Notes under the pieces: generated by a model | Seen by the model: the letters and a program-made list of their open reading frames with translations, nothing else | Databases searched by the model: none | What the model was told of the DNA's origin: nothing | Part shown: piece by piece, positions 25,828-36,536 of the stretch | Layout: each line of letters starts with the position of its first letter | Numbering within the stretch: the first letter of the stretch is position 1 | Translations under genes and position numbers: made by a program | NCBI GenBank assembly: GCA_009809945.1 | Contig: WTPW01000405.1 | Location: 372,811-436,810 of the forward strand | Length of the DNA: 64,000 nucleotides | From: Gigaspora margarita | Lineage: Eukaryota > Glomeromycota > Glomeromycetes > Diversisporales > Gigasporaceae | Direction: 5' to 3'

Positions 25828-26109
25828 GTCTAGCGATGGGCACGCACGGGTCCCGCACGTGATAAGCGGATTTTTTTTTAGAGCATGCGCGGATTATTAA
25901 TATGATTCCAAAATAAAATTATCTGGCCTGTATTTAGGGTTTAGGGCACAGAGGCAATGAGACATGTCCTTGTCATGCGATATATAGAATGTATTTTAAT
26001 CGGTAATAGTGTCAGGTAAAGATAGAAACGTATCAACATACAAGGTTTTTATAAAGTTGCGAACTACAGTATATATCAATCACATGATTTAAAAAGGGCA
26101 TGCCCATGG

Positions 26110-26382
26110 TAGGGTGTCCAGGAGTCGTCCAGGATTATGCAATGGATGCGAATGATGCGATTGCTTGTTGGATTTTGTCAATTATGCGAATTCTTCGGAA
26201 GATTTCGGACTTTCTGCATCGGAAGTTTTCGGAATTTTCACCTGCCCAGCACCTCTTCCACCAATTACATCTCACCTACGTGTATTTTATGCCTTTTTTC
26301 CTTAATTATGCGAAGCATATGCGATGCGAAAGTTTGGTAAATTATGCGCATATTATGCTTTCGCATAATCCTAGACACCCTA
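26110..26382. mobile_element. 273-bp MITE, TIR TAGGGTGTC
   Basis: Ends TAGGGTGTCCAGGAGTCGTC at the left and ATCCTAGACACCCTA at the right, with the inner block ATTATGC also paired. The flanks are GCCCATGG on the left and, after removing the neighbouring insertion 26386-26921, ACCCATGG on the right, a 7/8 match. The interior is GC-richer, with no gene. Confidence 0.7.
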
Positions 26383-26385
26383 ACC

Positions 26386-26921
26386 CAGTATTTACATGGG
26401 ACAGTTGGGACATTTTGGGACATTTTGGGACAATTTTATAAATTGAAATTACTTAAAATTTTATTAAGATAATCTAAATTAATTTTTTTTAGAACATTTA
26501 TTATAAAACGCACCTATGGTGTTTTAGCACCATATATAATTGTTTTTAATAAAATTTAGGGTTAGGGTTCAGGTATTAAGAATTATTTTTTTTTATATAA
26601 TATAATATAGAGCTAATATAAGGTCCCGATCTCAGTTTTCGTGAGGTTTTTGGGGGTCCTGAACATTTTTACTTAGAGTACCCTATCCCGTTTACTTAGT
26701 ACGTTTTTGAGAAATAGGGACCTATGGTGTAAAACATCATAGGTGCGTTTTAGTAAAATCCTTTTAGAAATGTGTTCAGCATCTAAAAAAATATATAATT
26801 ATGTATTTTTTAAAATTAGTTTATTAATTATTAAGACTTGGGACATAGTTGGGACACTTGGGACACTGGGACGTTGGGACATGGCAAAAAAAGGCTAGGA
26901 CAGTGAAAATGCACAATACTG
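26386..26921. mobile_element. 536-bp hAT-type MITE, TIR CAGTATT, TSD CCCTAACC
   Basis: The ends CAGTATT and AATACTG are flanked by perfect 8-bp duplications CCCTAACC (26378-26385 and 26922-26929). Subterminal TTGGGACA repeats occur on both sides. The target covers the CCCTA end of the element at 26110-26382. Another inverted-repeat segment is nested near 26500-26757. Confidence 0.8.
26500..26757. mobile_element. Nested MITE with AAAACGCACCTATGGTGT ends
   Basis: AAAACGCACCTATGGTGTTTT near the left end pairs with GTGTAAAACATCATAGGTGCGTTTT at the right. The interior carries TTAGGGTTAGGGTT. No target duplication was resolved. Confidence 0.6.
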
Positions 26922-27910
26922 CCCTAACCCATGGGCATGAGAGGTATGCCTCAATGCCTAACTTTTTTCCCATGCCCCAAACTCTACCTGCATTACATAT
27001 TTAGGCCAATTCCTATTAGTAATTGGATATGCATAGAATTTACGCATTTGTATATCTGTTTCAATCATACTGTAGCTATTATTGAAGAGTTTGTAATAAT
27101 ACGACCGATCTAACTATAATAGTTACTGGGAGGTTAAGTTTCTGATATATTCAAATAAAAGTCTCTTCAGCACTACACTAACTATTTCCTTTATTTTCCT
27201 TAAGTAAAATCGAAGGGAATCTCTCTGACTTTTATTACATTTGAAAACTTGTGCTTATATACATTTAGATTAATATACTACACGTTGACGTGCTATCTAA
27301 TACACTAACGTGCTATCCAGCATGCTGACGTGTAACAAAAGATTATTTTTAAACCAAATGCGATTACATGCTATAACAAACTTTCGAATTTGGTAACTGT
27401 TATTCTAATACACGTTTATATGCGAACACGTTAACGTGCTAACTCGTTAGCGTGTTATATTATTTAAACAAAAGGGAAGATCATATGGGAATCATAGTGT
27501 AGAACAGGTTTCCCTTTCGAAATTAACTAACATTTAATGTATTATACAAAAATAGAATGATATTAAATAAAGAAAAAGGTGGTCTATATACAAATTTGAG
27601 GTAAAATTAATGGAAAAATTCGAATCTCTAATGTCACAAATTTCGAATTTTTGATATACTTAATATATATAGAAACGTGCATTTCTATATCGAATTTATT
27701 ATTTATTAAGTATTTCAATAAATAAATTTAAAGAAATAACTAATTTGGACAAGAAAAATTGAATTTTCAATAATTATTTCTGCATGGTTTTTTTTTTATT
27801 AGACACAAAAAATTAAGAAACCTGCAGATTTGTGATCCTATCCCACGCAGGATGCGCATCAAGCGCGTGATCCGCGCGTGACGCGCGATCTGCCCATCGC
27901 TAGCTGGGTC

Positions 27911-28130
27911 TCTTAGACTGAAGGATAACTACCTATGAATAGTTTCAATCAGTTGTAATAGGGTGGATTTATGATCCAAGAGCTTAGTCTAAACAATTAC
28001 GAACTCTTAGTTCGATGCTTAGTGCAAGTTAGGTCTCTTAGACTCCATGTGATGAACTCTTAGTTCGACGCTTAGTGCAAGCGGGCTTCTTAGACTGAAG
28101 GATAGCTACCTATGAATAGTTGCAATTAAT
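27911..28130. repeat. Tandem repeats containing CTTAGTGCAAG
   Basis: About two further units of the repeat that starts at 25034, each with AACTCTTAGTTCGAYGCTTA and CTTAGACTGAAGGATARCTA blocks. They lie inside an intron of the broken gene at 24905-30605. Confidence 0.65.
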
Positions 28131-28468
28131 AGTACTTTAATAATACATTTACAAAGATTAATCACGCATTTTTATTTTAAGGATTGGTCAACGAGAAAGT
28201 TTACATAGATGAAGAAATAATATATGTAAGTTATATTTTTAAAATTTTACAAAACAAAAAACAAATTAATAAATCGTATTCTAATAATTAGATAAGAAAT
28301 GTCAAGAATTTGACAAACCAAATTACTGAAATCAATGATAATAGTATAACAACATATAACCAAAATCACTAGAGAAAGATGATGGTCCTGACGATCTTAG
28401 TGATTTTAATGAAGATAGCGATATAGAACTAGAAAATCATGATCTTTCACAGGTATTTACTGTGACAA

Positions 28469-28660
28469 ATTAAAATGAAATTTTGTATAGCGTAAAATAG
28501 ACAAGATATTGAAAAATACAGATCTGGAGAATAGGGTTAGGGTTAGCTCTAAGAATGGAATTATAATACAGTAATAAACAAGTATAAGTGGGTTTTGGAG
28601 GGTCAAATAGAAATTCAATTTTCATTTTAATCCAATCTCATTATATTCTGCGATATTTAT
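28469..28660. mobile_element. MITE with ATTAAAATGAAAT ends (copy 2)
   Basis: GACAAATTAAAATGAAATTT at the left pairs with TTCATTTTAATCCAATC at the right. TATTTACT and TATTTATT flank it. It shares terminal and internal blocks (AATAAACAAGTATWRGTGGG) with the copy at 6278-6471. It sits in an intron of the broken gene. Confidence 0.5.
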
Positions 28661-29994
28661 TGGTTGGATGTTTAGTCATAACTATTTCTTACACATTTTT
28701 AGGGCAGTTCATCAGAATTTCTGCCAAGGTAATACGTCATCGATTTTTATCGTTATATGTATCTTGCCAATGAATTCAAAAAAAAATTTGTTTTAACAAA
28801 ATGACCAAGAGGAAAAAAGGCACTGTGGATTTAGAATCTTTTGGAAAATTTTACACAACAATGGATCAATCTCGAAAATGGCTTTGCCATCTGGTATTTA
28901 TGCAGAGGATGTTCTCTATAATCATGGCAAGCATCTATCTACGGAATCGCTAGTTCATTCCTGGATTATTGACATAGACGATGAGGATATAGCAAAATTG
29001 CTTAAGAAAGAAGGTTGGAGTGAGATTATAACCAAGCCCGAAGTAGAACAAAAGTTCGCACAGTCTCTAATGCGATTTTCTACTGTGAGTTGAGATGAAA
29101 GTGTAGTTTATGTTGTTTTTCTTTTAACTCCTTTCAAATGATTCGAATTAATTTATTTAGTTAAATTAGAAACGACTTCATTCAAAGATAAGAATGAATG
29201 CTATGACCGAGAAAAACATTATGATTCTGAATGTGCTGAAAATATTATGAAAAAATTGGGGGTATTCAGTTTTGGATTAGCATTTTTCAAATGATTACGT
29301 TAAAATATGTCTATTGGCCATTGACAGTCTTATAGATTTTGAGGACCCTGAACTACGGTTACAAAGGAAACATCTTGAAGGATGGTACGACGCTAACATG
29401 ATTACTTTGCCAATGTAAAAAATATGGAATTAATCATGTGTTGTTAGCACTTGTCTGAATTTACAACTCCAGGCACCTGAAGTTGCACTTACCTAAAATT
29501 ACGTACCAGATAATGCATGCGAGAGAATCTAATTTCAATTTTTTTATTAATTATTTTATTATTCGCAGAACAGATTCTACTAGTACGGCAACATTTCTAA
29601 GAAAAAAAAAACAGAAAAAAGAATACGTAGAAATCGCAAGAAAATGGGTCGTCGAATAGATGGTATTTTCAGCTCGTACGTCAATGATATTGAGTATGGA
29701 GCGGTAGAAGTAGGGAAAATCTTTGAAGGTCCAAAAGGAACTAAATTACTTGGTGGATTCAAATTAGGAAAAACTTTACATGATATATTAATTTGTTTGA
29801 AAAGTTAAATTTGATGAATCGAAAATAAGACAATTACAAGTTATCGGCTTACTTCATTCAGGTAAGTATTGTAATAAATTTTATATTTCTTGAGGTCATC
29901 GGTACTGAAGCAATATATTTAATAGGCCTCTCAATGCAAATACTGGGAATGGTTATTCCAAAAGGTTACATATCTGTTTTAAAGAGAGAACAAT

Positions 29995-30210
29995 ATTTAA
30001 TATCCCAAACATCATCACACATCATTTAAACAGAGAACTCATAGTTCTTCAACAACTTTCTTACAAAGTAAAAAAGGGTTTTAGATTGACCCTAAATCTT
30101 CTTAAAAAATTGTAAAAATAACAATATGTAGTATTATAACTGTATATACTCAATAAAGCGCCATAAGCGCACCTTATATATATTAAGGTAAATTCAAAAA
30201 AAAAAAAAAA
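29995..30210 (+). mobile_element. Retroposed sequence with poly(A) tail and 12-bp TSD
   Basis: A 216-bp insert ends in a run of about 15 A and is bracketed by exact AGAGAGAACAAT copies (29983-29994 and 30211-30222). Removing insert and one repeat restores an open block reading through LKREQ into FQSIPVITGILANLW. AATAAA lies about 40 nt before the tail. This looks like a SINE, a truncated LINE 3' end, or an mRNA 3' fragment copied by target-primed reverse transcription. The source is unknown. Confidence 0.85.
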
Positions 30211-30460
30211 AGAGAGAACAATTTCAATCCATACCGGTCATTACTGGAATCCTGGCAAATTTGTGGAGAGTGAAAGTATGAAACTATTTTTATTGTGATC
30301 TAGGTTTATATAATTGTAACTTCTTAATTTATGTAGAAAATCATGACTACATGCATCGAAATTTGAATAGCAATACTTCAGAACAATTGGAGGAAGAATT
30401 TCTGCAAGAGATTATTAGTTTAATCCCCGATCACTATATCAAGATCACGGGAGGATTAAT

Positions 30461-30512
30461 TAATAATATCCTGATCCGGAAACTTCGTTTCCAACGGATC
30501 AGGATATTATTA
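30461..30512. repeat. 52-bp perfect-arm hairpin
   Basis: The 18-bp arms TAATAATATCCTGATCCG and its exact complement enclose a 16-nt loop that itself contains GGAAAC...GTTTCC. It lies within the last block of the broken gene, where it may be a small insertion or a terminator-like structure. Confidence 0.7.
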
Positions 30513-30605
30513 TTACGAATAACAACTTCACCACCTCGAATCGTTTTATCATATTCTACGAAAAAGGAAAAAAGAAAGACATCAATTGTTATGAATATAA
30601 GAAAT

Positions 30606-31696
30606 TAGATTACATTCTTTCAATGCAATTTTTATTTTCTATATTGCTATTTGCTAAAAATTGTCAATTTTATAAGGATATACAAAAAAGAGTCTAATAA
30701 TTTTATTTAGCAATGAACTTTTACGTGTTTTCTGATTATTCAAAGTTTTTCGACTTAGCAGATAAAATTTTTATTTGTTTAATACATCGAAAAATTTTGA
30801 TCGGCCAGGATTATTAGTAGTAATAAAATAATTCATTAACCTGTTTGCTTGGTTTTTCTTTAAAATATTATACAGTATACAGTATATTCTATTTATATAT
30901 TCTCACAAAATTGATCTTATAAAGTCATTTTTTATCTCCGTCTATAAAGTAGGAGTTGCATAACCACTTTGCTAATGGGCTAAATATATACATTAATTAA
31001 TTATTATATTATTTTTTTTCTCCCGTGTTGAAACACCGGAATCGTCGTGAGACGCTATATTGTTATATATAATTTACAGTAAACATAATAATAGTGTCGT
31101 GCCTGAAGTTATAACTTCATTTTGGTGCTTGAAATTGCACTTGACTGAAATTAGCCCCTGAAATTAGATGCGTTTAGCAAGTAATTTTAGGCAAGTGTAA
31201 CTTCAAGTGCAACTTCTAAAGATCGACAAATTAAATCATGAAATGAATTTTATTTAACACTATGATTTAAGAGTAAATTATTAGATTTAAAAAAACAGCA
31301 TATCGATAAACTAACGGTTTTCGTGACAAGTTTGGGACCGTCCTATTAGATCCTAGGACCGGACCGGATGGGATTCGCAGTTACATCCCTAATTAAAAAT
31401 TGCAGACAGGTGGATTTATTGCCCAGTTTCAACTATATAACGGGCTTCAGTGATGGGTTTGGACTTTGTCCCATGCATGATGTAGGAAGTAGTCAGCCAT
31501 TCTCTCGTATGGATTCAATAAATGAGAAAGATAAATTCCCGATATACATTTTTGATTTTTTTTTTTTTTTTTTTTTTTTGATGCATTAAACGTTTTATCA
31601 GAAAAAGCATGTATACTTGATTTTTACAAAGAATATATTTGGCACACAGGTGCCAGTTACATGCAATCATAATAAAAATACAGTAAAAACATTTAT
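30606..31696. other. Spacer between two broken genes
   Basis: No gene was recognised. Blocks such as TTGCACTTGACTGAAATTA and GGCAAGTGTAACTTCAAGTG (31090-31220) resemble inverted terminal pieces also seen at 29450-29515. A GC-richer patch at 31330-31395 (TAGGACCGGACCGGATGGGA) looks like an orphan terminal repeat. Confidence 0.4.
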
Positions 31697-32907
31697 CTAT
31701 TTGATTTTTTCCTGTACCTGGCGTCTCTTACTTTCAGGTTTATCACATACTGTTACTCTGTCTTTTAATAATCCAACAATTATGCCAATTATTTCCTATA
31801 TATTACTTCCTGGTTCTCTCTAATCGCTTTTTTCGTGAGATCTATTTGATATTCGGATTTACTTGTGCAATATAACATATCCGTCGTTGTTGAATGCTTG
31901 GCCCGCAGTTCGTTTTTTATTTGTGTAGAAGGAGCTTTCGAGTTGTTTTATATTCTGGAGAATAAACTATATTAATAATCTAGTGCAAATAATAATTATT
32001 TTTAATAAAAAAAAAATACCTGACGATATCCTACTTTTATATTTCTTGGTTTGCCCTCAGTGATACACAAGAGGTCTTCCATCCCACTTATACACGTCCA
32101 GTTGACTCTTCGCCAGAAACTTTTCTCTTATATTCGATATCGATTTCCTTATTGCTTTGCCTTCTAGCAATAGCAATTGATGCATGCAATATGGATTCGA
32201 TAAAAGTACATCGAGTGGCGTCAGCCGTTGATTTTATCTGCGAAAGTCGTAATGTAATTTCTGAGATTCATTGTTTAAGGGCCTCGTCGTCGTCATCAAT
32301 TTTTTTCAAAAACTTTGGATAAAGACATTAATTACATTCAATAATTTGTAAAATCATATTGAAGATTAGTGATACAAATCGAAAATCGAATTAATCGATT
32401 AGTAAAGTTGACAACTAATCTATTTGAATTTCACAGACCCAACTTAGTCGAATAATCGATTAATCGATTGGCTAACTAATCGATTAATCAACTACAGTCA
32501 GACCTCGATATAATCACCAGCTCGGGAAATAAGAATTCGGCGATTATAAAAAGTTGTGAATATATAAAGGTCAAATTTTATATAGTTTATAATAGTTAGA
32601 GCTTACCGTATTTTCGCGCGGTGCATTATAAGACCCTACCAATTTAAAAATTTTCGCTAAAAAATTTTCGCAGTTAAATTAGGGTTAGGGTTTGCTATTA
32701 CGTTAGGTTAGAAGGAGCTTTCTTAATACCAAATTTCGTAAGGAAAACTTTTTGTTAGTGCGCAATAAGCAGTTTCATAGATAAAATTTTGGTATATGAA
32801 CGATTTTTTGGATTGTTTTGATTTTTCGTGTTTTTCGCGTTACACCTGATCTCGAAATCCGATTGGCTGGCGAAATAGTAGCGATTTTTAGGGTGGTGAT
32901 GCTAGTG

Positions 32908-34059
32908 CAGGGCCGATGATATATTGTGTTTCACAAAATATCACAACCGTCACAAAGTTACGCCACAAAATTCCACAAAATTCAATTGAATTTTTTTTTA
33001 AATATATGTATGCGCATAATTTCACAATAAACACATAATTTATTTTAACCGAGTTTTTTTACAACAAATTTCATATATTCGCTATGAAAGAGCTCAAATA
33101 TTATATACGGATAGTAATTTTTTCAATTTAAAAATACTAGCTATTTTTGAAATTATTCATTGTCAATCATTATACTAACGTATTGTTGATCGAATAATGG
33201 TAATAAAAATAACAATTATTATTGTTCAATTTTTTTATTAAATGGTTATTAGCACTGTAAACCGAATAAAATTATTTTTGTATGTAAAAATGTCTTCTCT
33301 TAGACGTCAAAAATCTAACACACTTACTGTTCATACACGAGTTAAAGAATATGAGGGTATATTTCGTGCGGATAATGGATTACTTTTCTGTAACTATTGT
33401 GATCTTTCAGTTGAATGGAAACACAAATCAACAGTTGATGCACATTGTACATAAAAAACATTTAGCACAACAAAAACTTTATGAATCTAAAGAAAAAAAT
33501 AAAAATCAACAAACCTTGCAAGCTTCTTTATCTGCAGCAGAATCTAAAAAAAAAGTAATATTTGATTTAATTGAAGCATTTACTAGTTCTGATATTCCTT
33601 TAGAAAAAATAAATTCTTTAATTCCTTTTTTTAAAAAATATCTTAAAGGAGGAGCAATTCCTCAAGCACCAACTTTACGTCAAATATATTTACCTGAAGT
33701 TTTTAATAAACATATTGATTTTTTAAAATCTATTTTTGATTCTAAACCAGTTTGCATTATTATGGATGAAACTAGTGATAATTGTGCAAGAAATGTAGTT
33801 AATACTCTTTTTACATATCATTCACATACTAAATTAGTTTCGGTTGATTTTTTAACTAGTGTTAATAATTCAACAATTGCACAAACTCTTCTTCCTATAT
33901 TATCTTTTTATAATATTCCTTTAAATACTCCTTATTTATTTCTTTCAGATTCTGCCTCTTATATGAAAAAATGTTATAATGAAGTTTTAAAACCAATTAT
34001 GCCACAATTAATACATTTACCATGTCCAGCACATATACTAAATCTAATTGGGTAAATAA

Positions 34060-34097
<38 letters not shown>

Positions 34098-35412
34098 TTA
34101 TAATTTTAATTAGAGAAACTTGGCAAAATCTTCCTCAATTTTCACTTTTAAAGTTTTTGTTATCTAAAATTAAAGATTTTTTTACTAAATCTCCAGCAAG
34201 AAAAAATAGATATATAGCTTATTTATATGCTCATGGAATTTTATCACCATGTAAAATTCCATTACCAACTAAAACAAGATGGAATAGTTGGTTCAAAATG
34301 GTTTTTTATACTAAAGAACATCTTCAATATTGGCAAGGTTTTTTTAAAATTGAATTTGAAAATGATCCAACAAGTGGAAGATTAGATGAAATTAATCAAA
34401 TTTTACAAGATATTGAAAAATTTGGAACTATTACAATTTATACAAATTTTATTTCAATTTATGCTAAACCATTTATTCATGACTTAGATCTTTTTCAACA
34501 ACAGAACAAACCAGGTTTTCCATATGCCGAAACAAGATTCAAAAATCTTACTGCCTATTTTGAATCTAATCTAGTTGCAACACATTTTGGTACAGAACTT
34601 GAAACACTTATTTCAAATCTTTTTTTTAATCCATTAGATTTTTATTCAATTTTTCGTGCGCATTTCAAGCTGCGTGTGACAAATTTTTATTACACATTCC
34701 TAATCATCCTGCTCGACCTTTATTTCATGCTACAAGAATTTTTAATCCTAAATTTATTCAAACCAGAAATATTGAGCGATGTAATATTTGGCAATATTCA
34801 ATTATCCAAGAATTAAATAATCCTTCAGATGATTTAATTCATGAATAGAGTATTTATTGCAGATTAGAATCTGATATTAATGAAAATGAATTGGATGTAT
34901 ATTGGAATAATATGAAAATTCGTTTACCTGTTCTTTCTCAAATTGCATTTAATTATATTTGGTTACCTGTATCTAGCTGTGCCATTTAGCGTAGCTTTTC
35001 TTTATATAGTATTCTTTTAGATGATGATCATCAAAGTTTATCTAAAGAGTTACTTAAACAATTATATATGATGTATTTTAACCGAGATTGAATTATTTAT
35101 ACATAGAAATTTTTACGTATCAAATTGTTTTTTTTTATATTTCATATAGTGATAGTTTTTTTTTATAGAGCTTTTTTTATCGTATAAATAAAAAACATTT
35201 TATCTGTTATCACAAAATTTCACAAAATTCAAATTAACTCACAAAATCACACAAAATCGCTTCAAATTGATCCACAATATATCACAACATTTACTTTATG
35301 CTGCCACAAAATTGCACAAAATTACTTCAAATTGATCCACAAAAAATTGCAATATTTACATTAACCTACCACAAAATTTATGTTATCCCACTACAAAAAA
35401 TTATCAGCCCTG
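32908..35412 (+). mobile_element. 2.5-kb hAT transposon with perfect 8-bp TSD
   Basis: Ends CAGGGCCGATGAT and ATYATCAGCCCTG are flanked by perfect TGCTAGTG duplications (32900-32907 and 35413-35420). Subterminal TTTCACAAAAT repeats occur on both sides. The element carries one decayed transposase gene on the plus strand. The target spans the flank/TIR junction of the TAGTGTTCCG element at 35416-36382. The MITE at 23978-24345 shares its ends. Confidence 0.92.
33290..35092 (+). pseudogene. hAT transposase, decayed
   Basis: The likely start is MSSLRRQKSN at 33290. An N-terminal BED-like zinc finger follows (CNYCDLSVEWKHKS, then VDAHC). After a 1-nt frame slip near 33450 the catalytic region reads CIIMDETSDNCARN and on through FLSDSASYMKKCY and LPCPAHILNL. 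A short intron (34052-34113) joins to ETWQNLPQFS and KTRWNSW. A second slip near 34660 leads to the hATC dimerisation segment WLPVSSCAI-stop-RSFSLYSILLDD. At least two in-frame stops are present, near 34846 and 34988, the latter where hAT transposases usually have Glu before Arg-Ser/Asn-Phe-Ser. Decay seems recent, because most of the frame is open. Confidence 0.88.
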
Positions 35413-35622
35413 TGCTAGTGTTCCGTATGATTCGGACCGAGCGGGTATTTTAAAAATCCAGACCCAGTCCAAATATTGATTCGAATCTAAAGTTAGGGTC
35501 TGAACTTGTATCACTTAGATCCAGGTCTGAATCTGTGAAATCTCTAAATTATAAATTTATAGATGCTATAGTTGATGAAGAATGAAGCCCTAGTGTTCTT
35601 GCTAAAAAAAAAAAAAAAAAAA

Positions 35623-35901
35623 ACAATTGTAGCTGTTGTTTCATAAATTCTAGGACACTTGATAAAAATTAGCCGAATGATTTTTCGTTAACCTGTGGCA
35701 AAGCCACAGAAAAAAATTTTATTTTTATAAATAAATTAATACTGTATAAANAAAAAAAAAAAAAAAAAAAAAGACAATTGTAGCTGTTGTTTCATAAATT
35801 CTAGGACACTTGATAAAAATTAGCCGAATGATTTTTCGTTAACCTGTGGCAAAGCCACAGAAAAAAATTTTATTTTTATAAATAAATTAATACTGTATAA
35901 A
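35623..35901. repeat. Identical 128-bp tandem copies flanking an N (likely assembly artefact)
   Basis: 35623-35750 and 35774-35901 are identical and are separated by an N at 35751 and an A-run. Copy B has only one such unit. A collapsed or mis-joined homopolymer is the simplest explanation. Confidence 0.75.
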
Positions 35902-36109
35902 ATATATTTAAATATATTTAAACTAATAAATAAATAAATTATATACATATATTTACGAATTAAATTAGTAAATATAATAGCAAATAATAAATTAGATTCC
36001 TATAATATTTATATTTACGAAATAGCTAAAATCAGCCAATAAGCAATCAGTATTGTTCTAATAGAACCGAACCGGGTATTACCCAAGCAGATCTTTGTGT
36101 GGGTCCAAA

Positions 36110-36290
36110 AGGACCCCGAAATATATATAGATAGGTCAGATTAATTATAGGGTTACTAAAAAAAGAAAGATCTGCAGAAAAAACTTCAAAAATAAGCAAA
36201 AAAATTACTATAAATAGAAAAGATCTGCATAAAAAACCTCAAAAATAAGCAAACTCATATCTGACCTATCTATGTATATTTTGGGGTCCT
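36110..36290. mobile_element. 181-bp MITE, TIR AGGACCCCRAAATATA
   Basis: AGGACCCCGAAATATATATA at the left matches the complement of TATATTTTGGGGTCCT at the right; ATAGATAGGTCAGAT also pairs. Perfect GGTCCAAA duplications lie at 36102-36109 and 36291-36298. Copy B lacks it, so the insertion postdates the split of the two copies. Confidence 0.88.
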
Positions 36291-36401
36291 GGTCCAAACC
36301 CATATCGATTCTAATAAATCAAGGGTCGAACGCAGTCTGCTTAACGGACCCAGATTGAACCCAGATCTTTTGCAGAACACTAGATAATGCTAGGGTAGTT
36401 T

Positions 36402-36536
36402 CAGTATTGGGCTCGCTTATAAGTTTAGTAAAATTGAACTGGAACTGGACTTATAAATGGTCCACTGGACCTATAAGTCCAGTAGTCCAGTTTATAAGTC
36501 CAGTAGAGTGAACTTTTGGTCCAGAGCCCAATACTG
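36402..36536. mobile_element. 135-bp hAT-type MITE, TIR CAGTATTGGGCTC
   Basis: CAGTATTGGGCTC and GAGCCCAATACTG are flanked by GGTAGTTT and GGTAGTTC (36394-36401 and 36537-36544). The interior repeats GGACTTATAA and CCAGT motifs. It is absent from copy B, where the empty site reads straight through. Confidence 0.87.

Larger units (their letters stand above)
25101..27902. mobile_element. hAT-type element TAGCGATGGGCA with nested insertions
   Basis: The terminal repeats TAGCGATGGGCA and TGCCCATCGCTA are flanked by perfect 8-bp duplications GCTGGGTC (25093-25100 and 27903-27910). The left TAGCG is split from the rest (resuming at 25831) by two elements placed one after the other, which leaves three copies of GTCTAGCG. 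Further elements lie at 26110-26382, 26386-26921 and about 26500-26757. Repeated ACACGTTAACGTGCT-like motifs occur at 27285-27455. There is no transposase. The outer ends are unusually GC-rich and CpG-rich for the window. Confidence 0.82.
24905..30605 (+). pseudogene. Broken member of a multicopy fungal gene family
   Basis: Collinear coding blocks can be read: 24905-24996 (GLTKVAATSDLKIQRRR and on to MDQWK), 28185-28228 (LVNEKVYIDEEIIY), 28361-28454 (acidic, DDLSDFNEDSD), 28800-29083 (LPSGIYAEDVLYNHGKHLST), about 29163-29265, 29325-29395 (DFEDPELRLQRKHLEGWYD), 29600-29870 (GRRIDGIF, then EYGAVEVGKIFEGPKG), 29930-29995, 30211-30277 and 30338-30605. I recognise the pattern as a Rhizophagus-type multicopy family of unknown function, from memory only. 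Breaks: loss of one base near 28880 between SRKW and LPSG, an extra base near 29806, a retroposon at 29995-30210, and uncertain phases elsewhere. A 2.8-kb transposon stack lies in the first intron. Confidence 0.7.
35416..36382. mobile_element. hAT-type element, TIR TAGTGTTCCG (copy A)
   Basis: TAGTGTTCCGTATGA at the left and TGCAGAACACTA at the right. The flanks GGTGATGC and GATAATGC agree at 6 of 8 positions; copy B has GGTAATGC on the right. It contains a second MITE (36110-36290) and an artefactual-looking 128-bp duplication. Compared with copy B (43495-44124), many CpG sites here read TpG or CpA. Confidence 0.7.

Noticed and set aside
33242..33454. Short BED-finger protein as a separate gene
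   Set aside because: It is the N-terminus of the hAT transposase, cut off by a frame slip near 33450.
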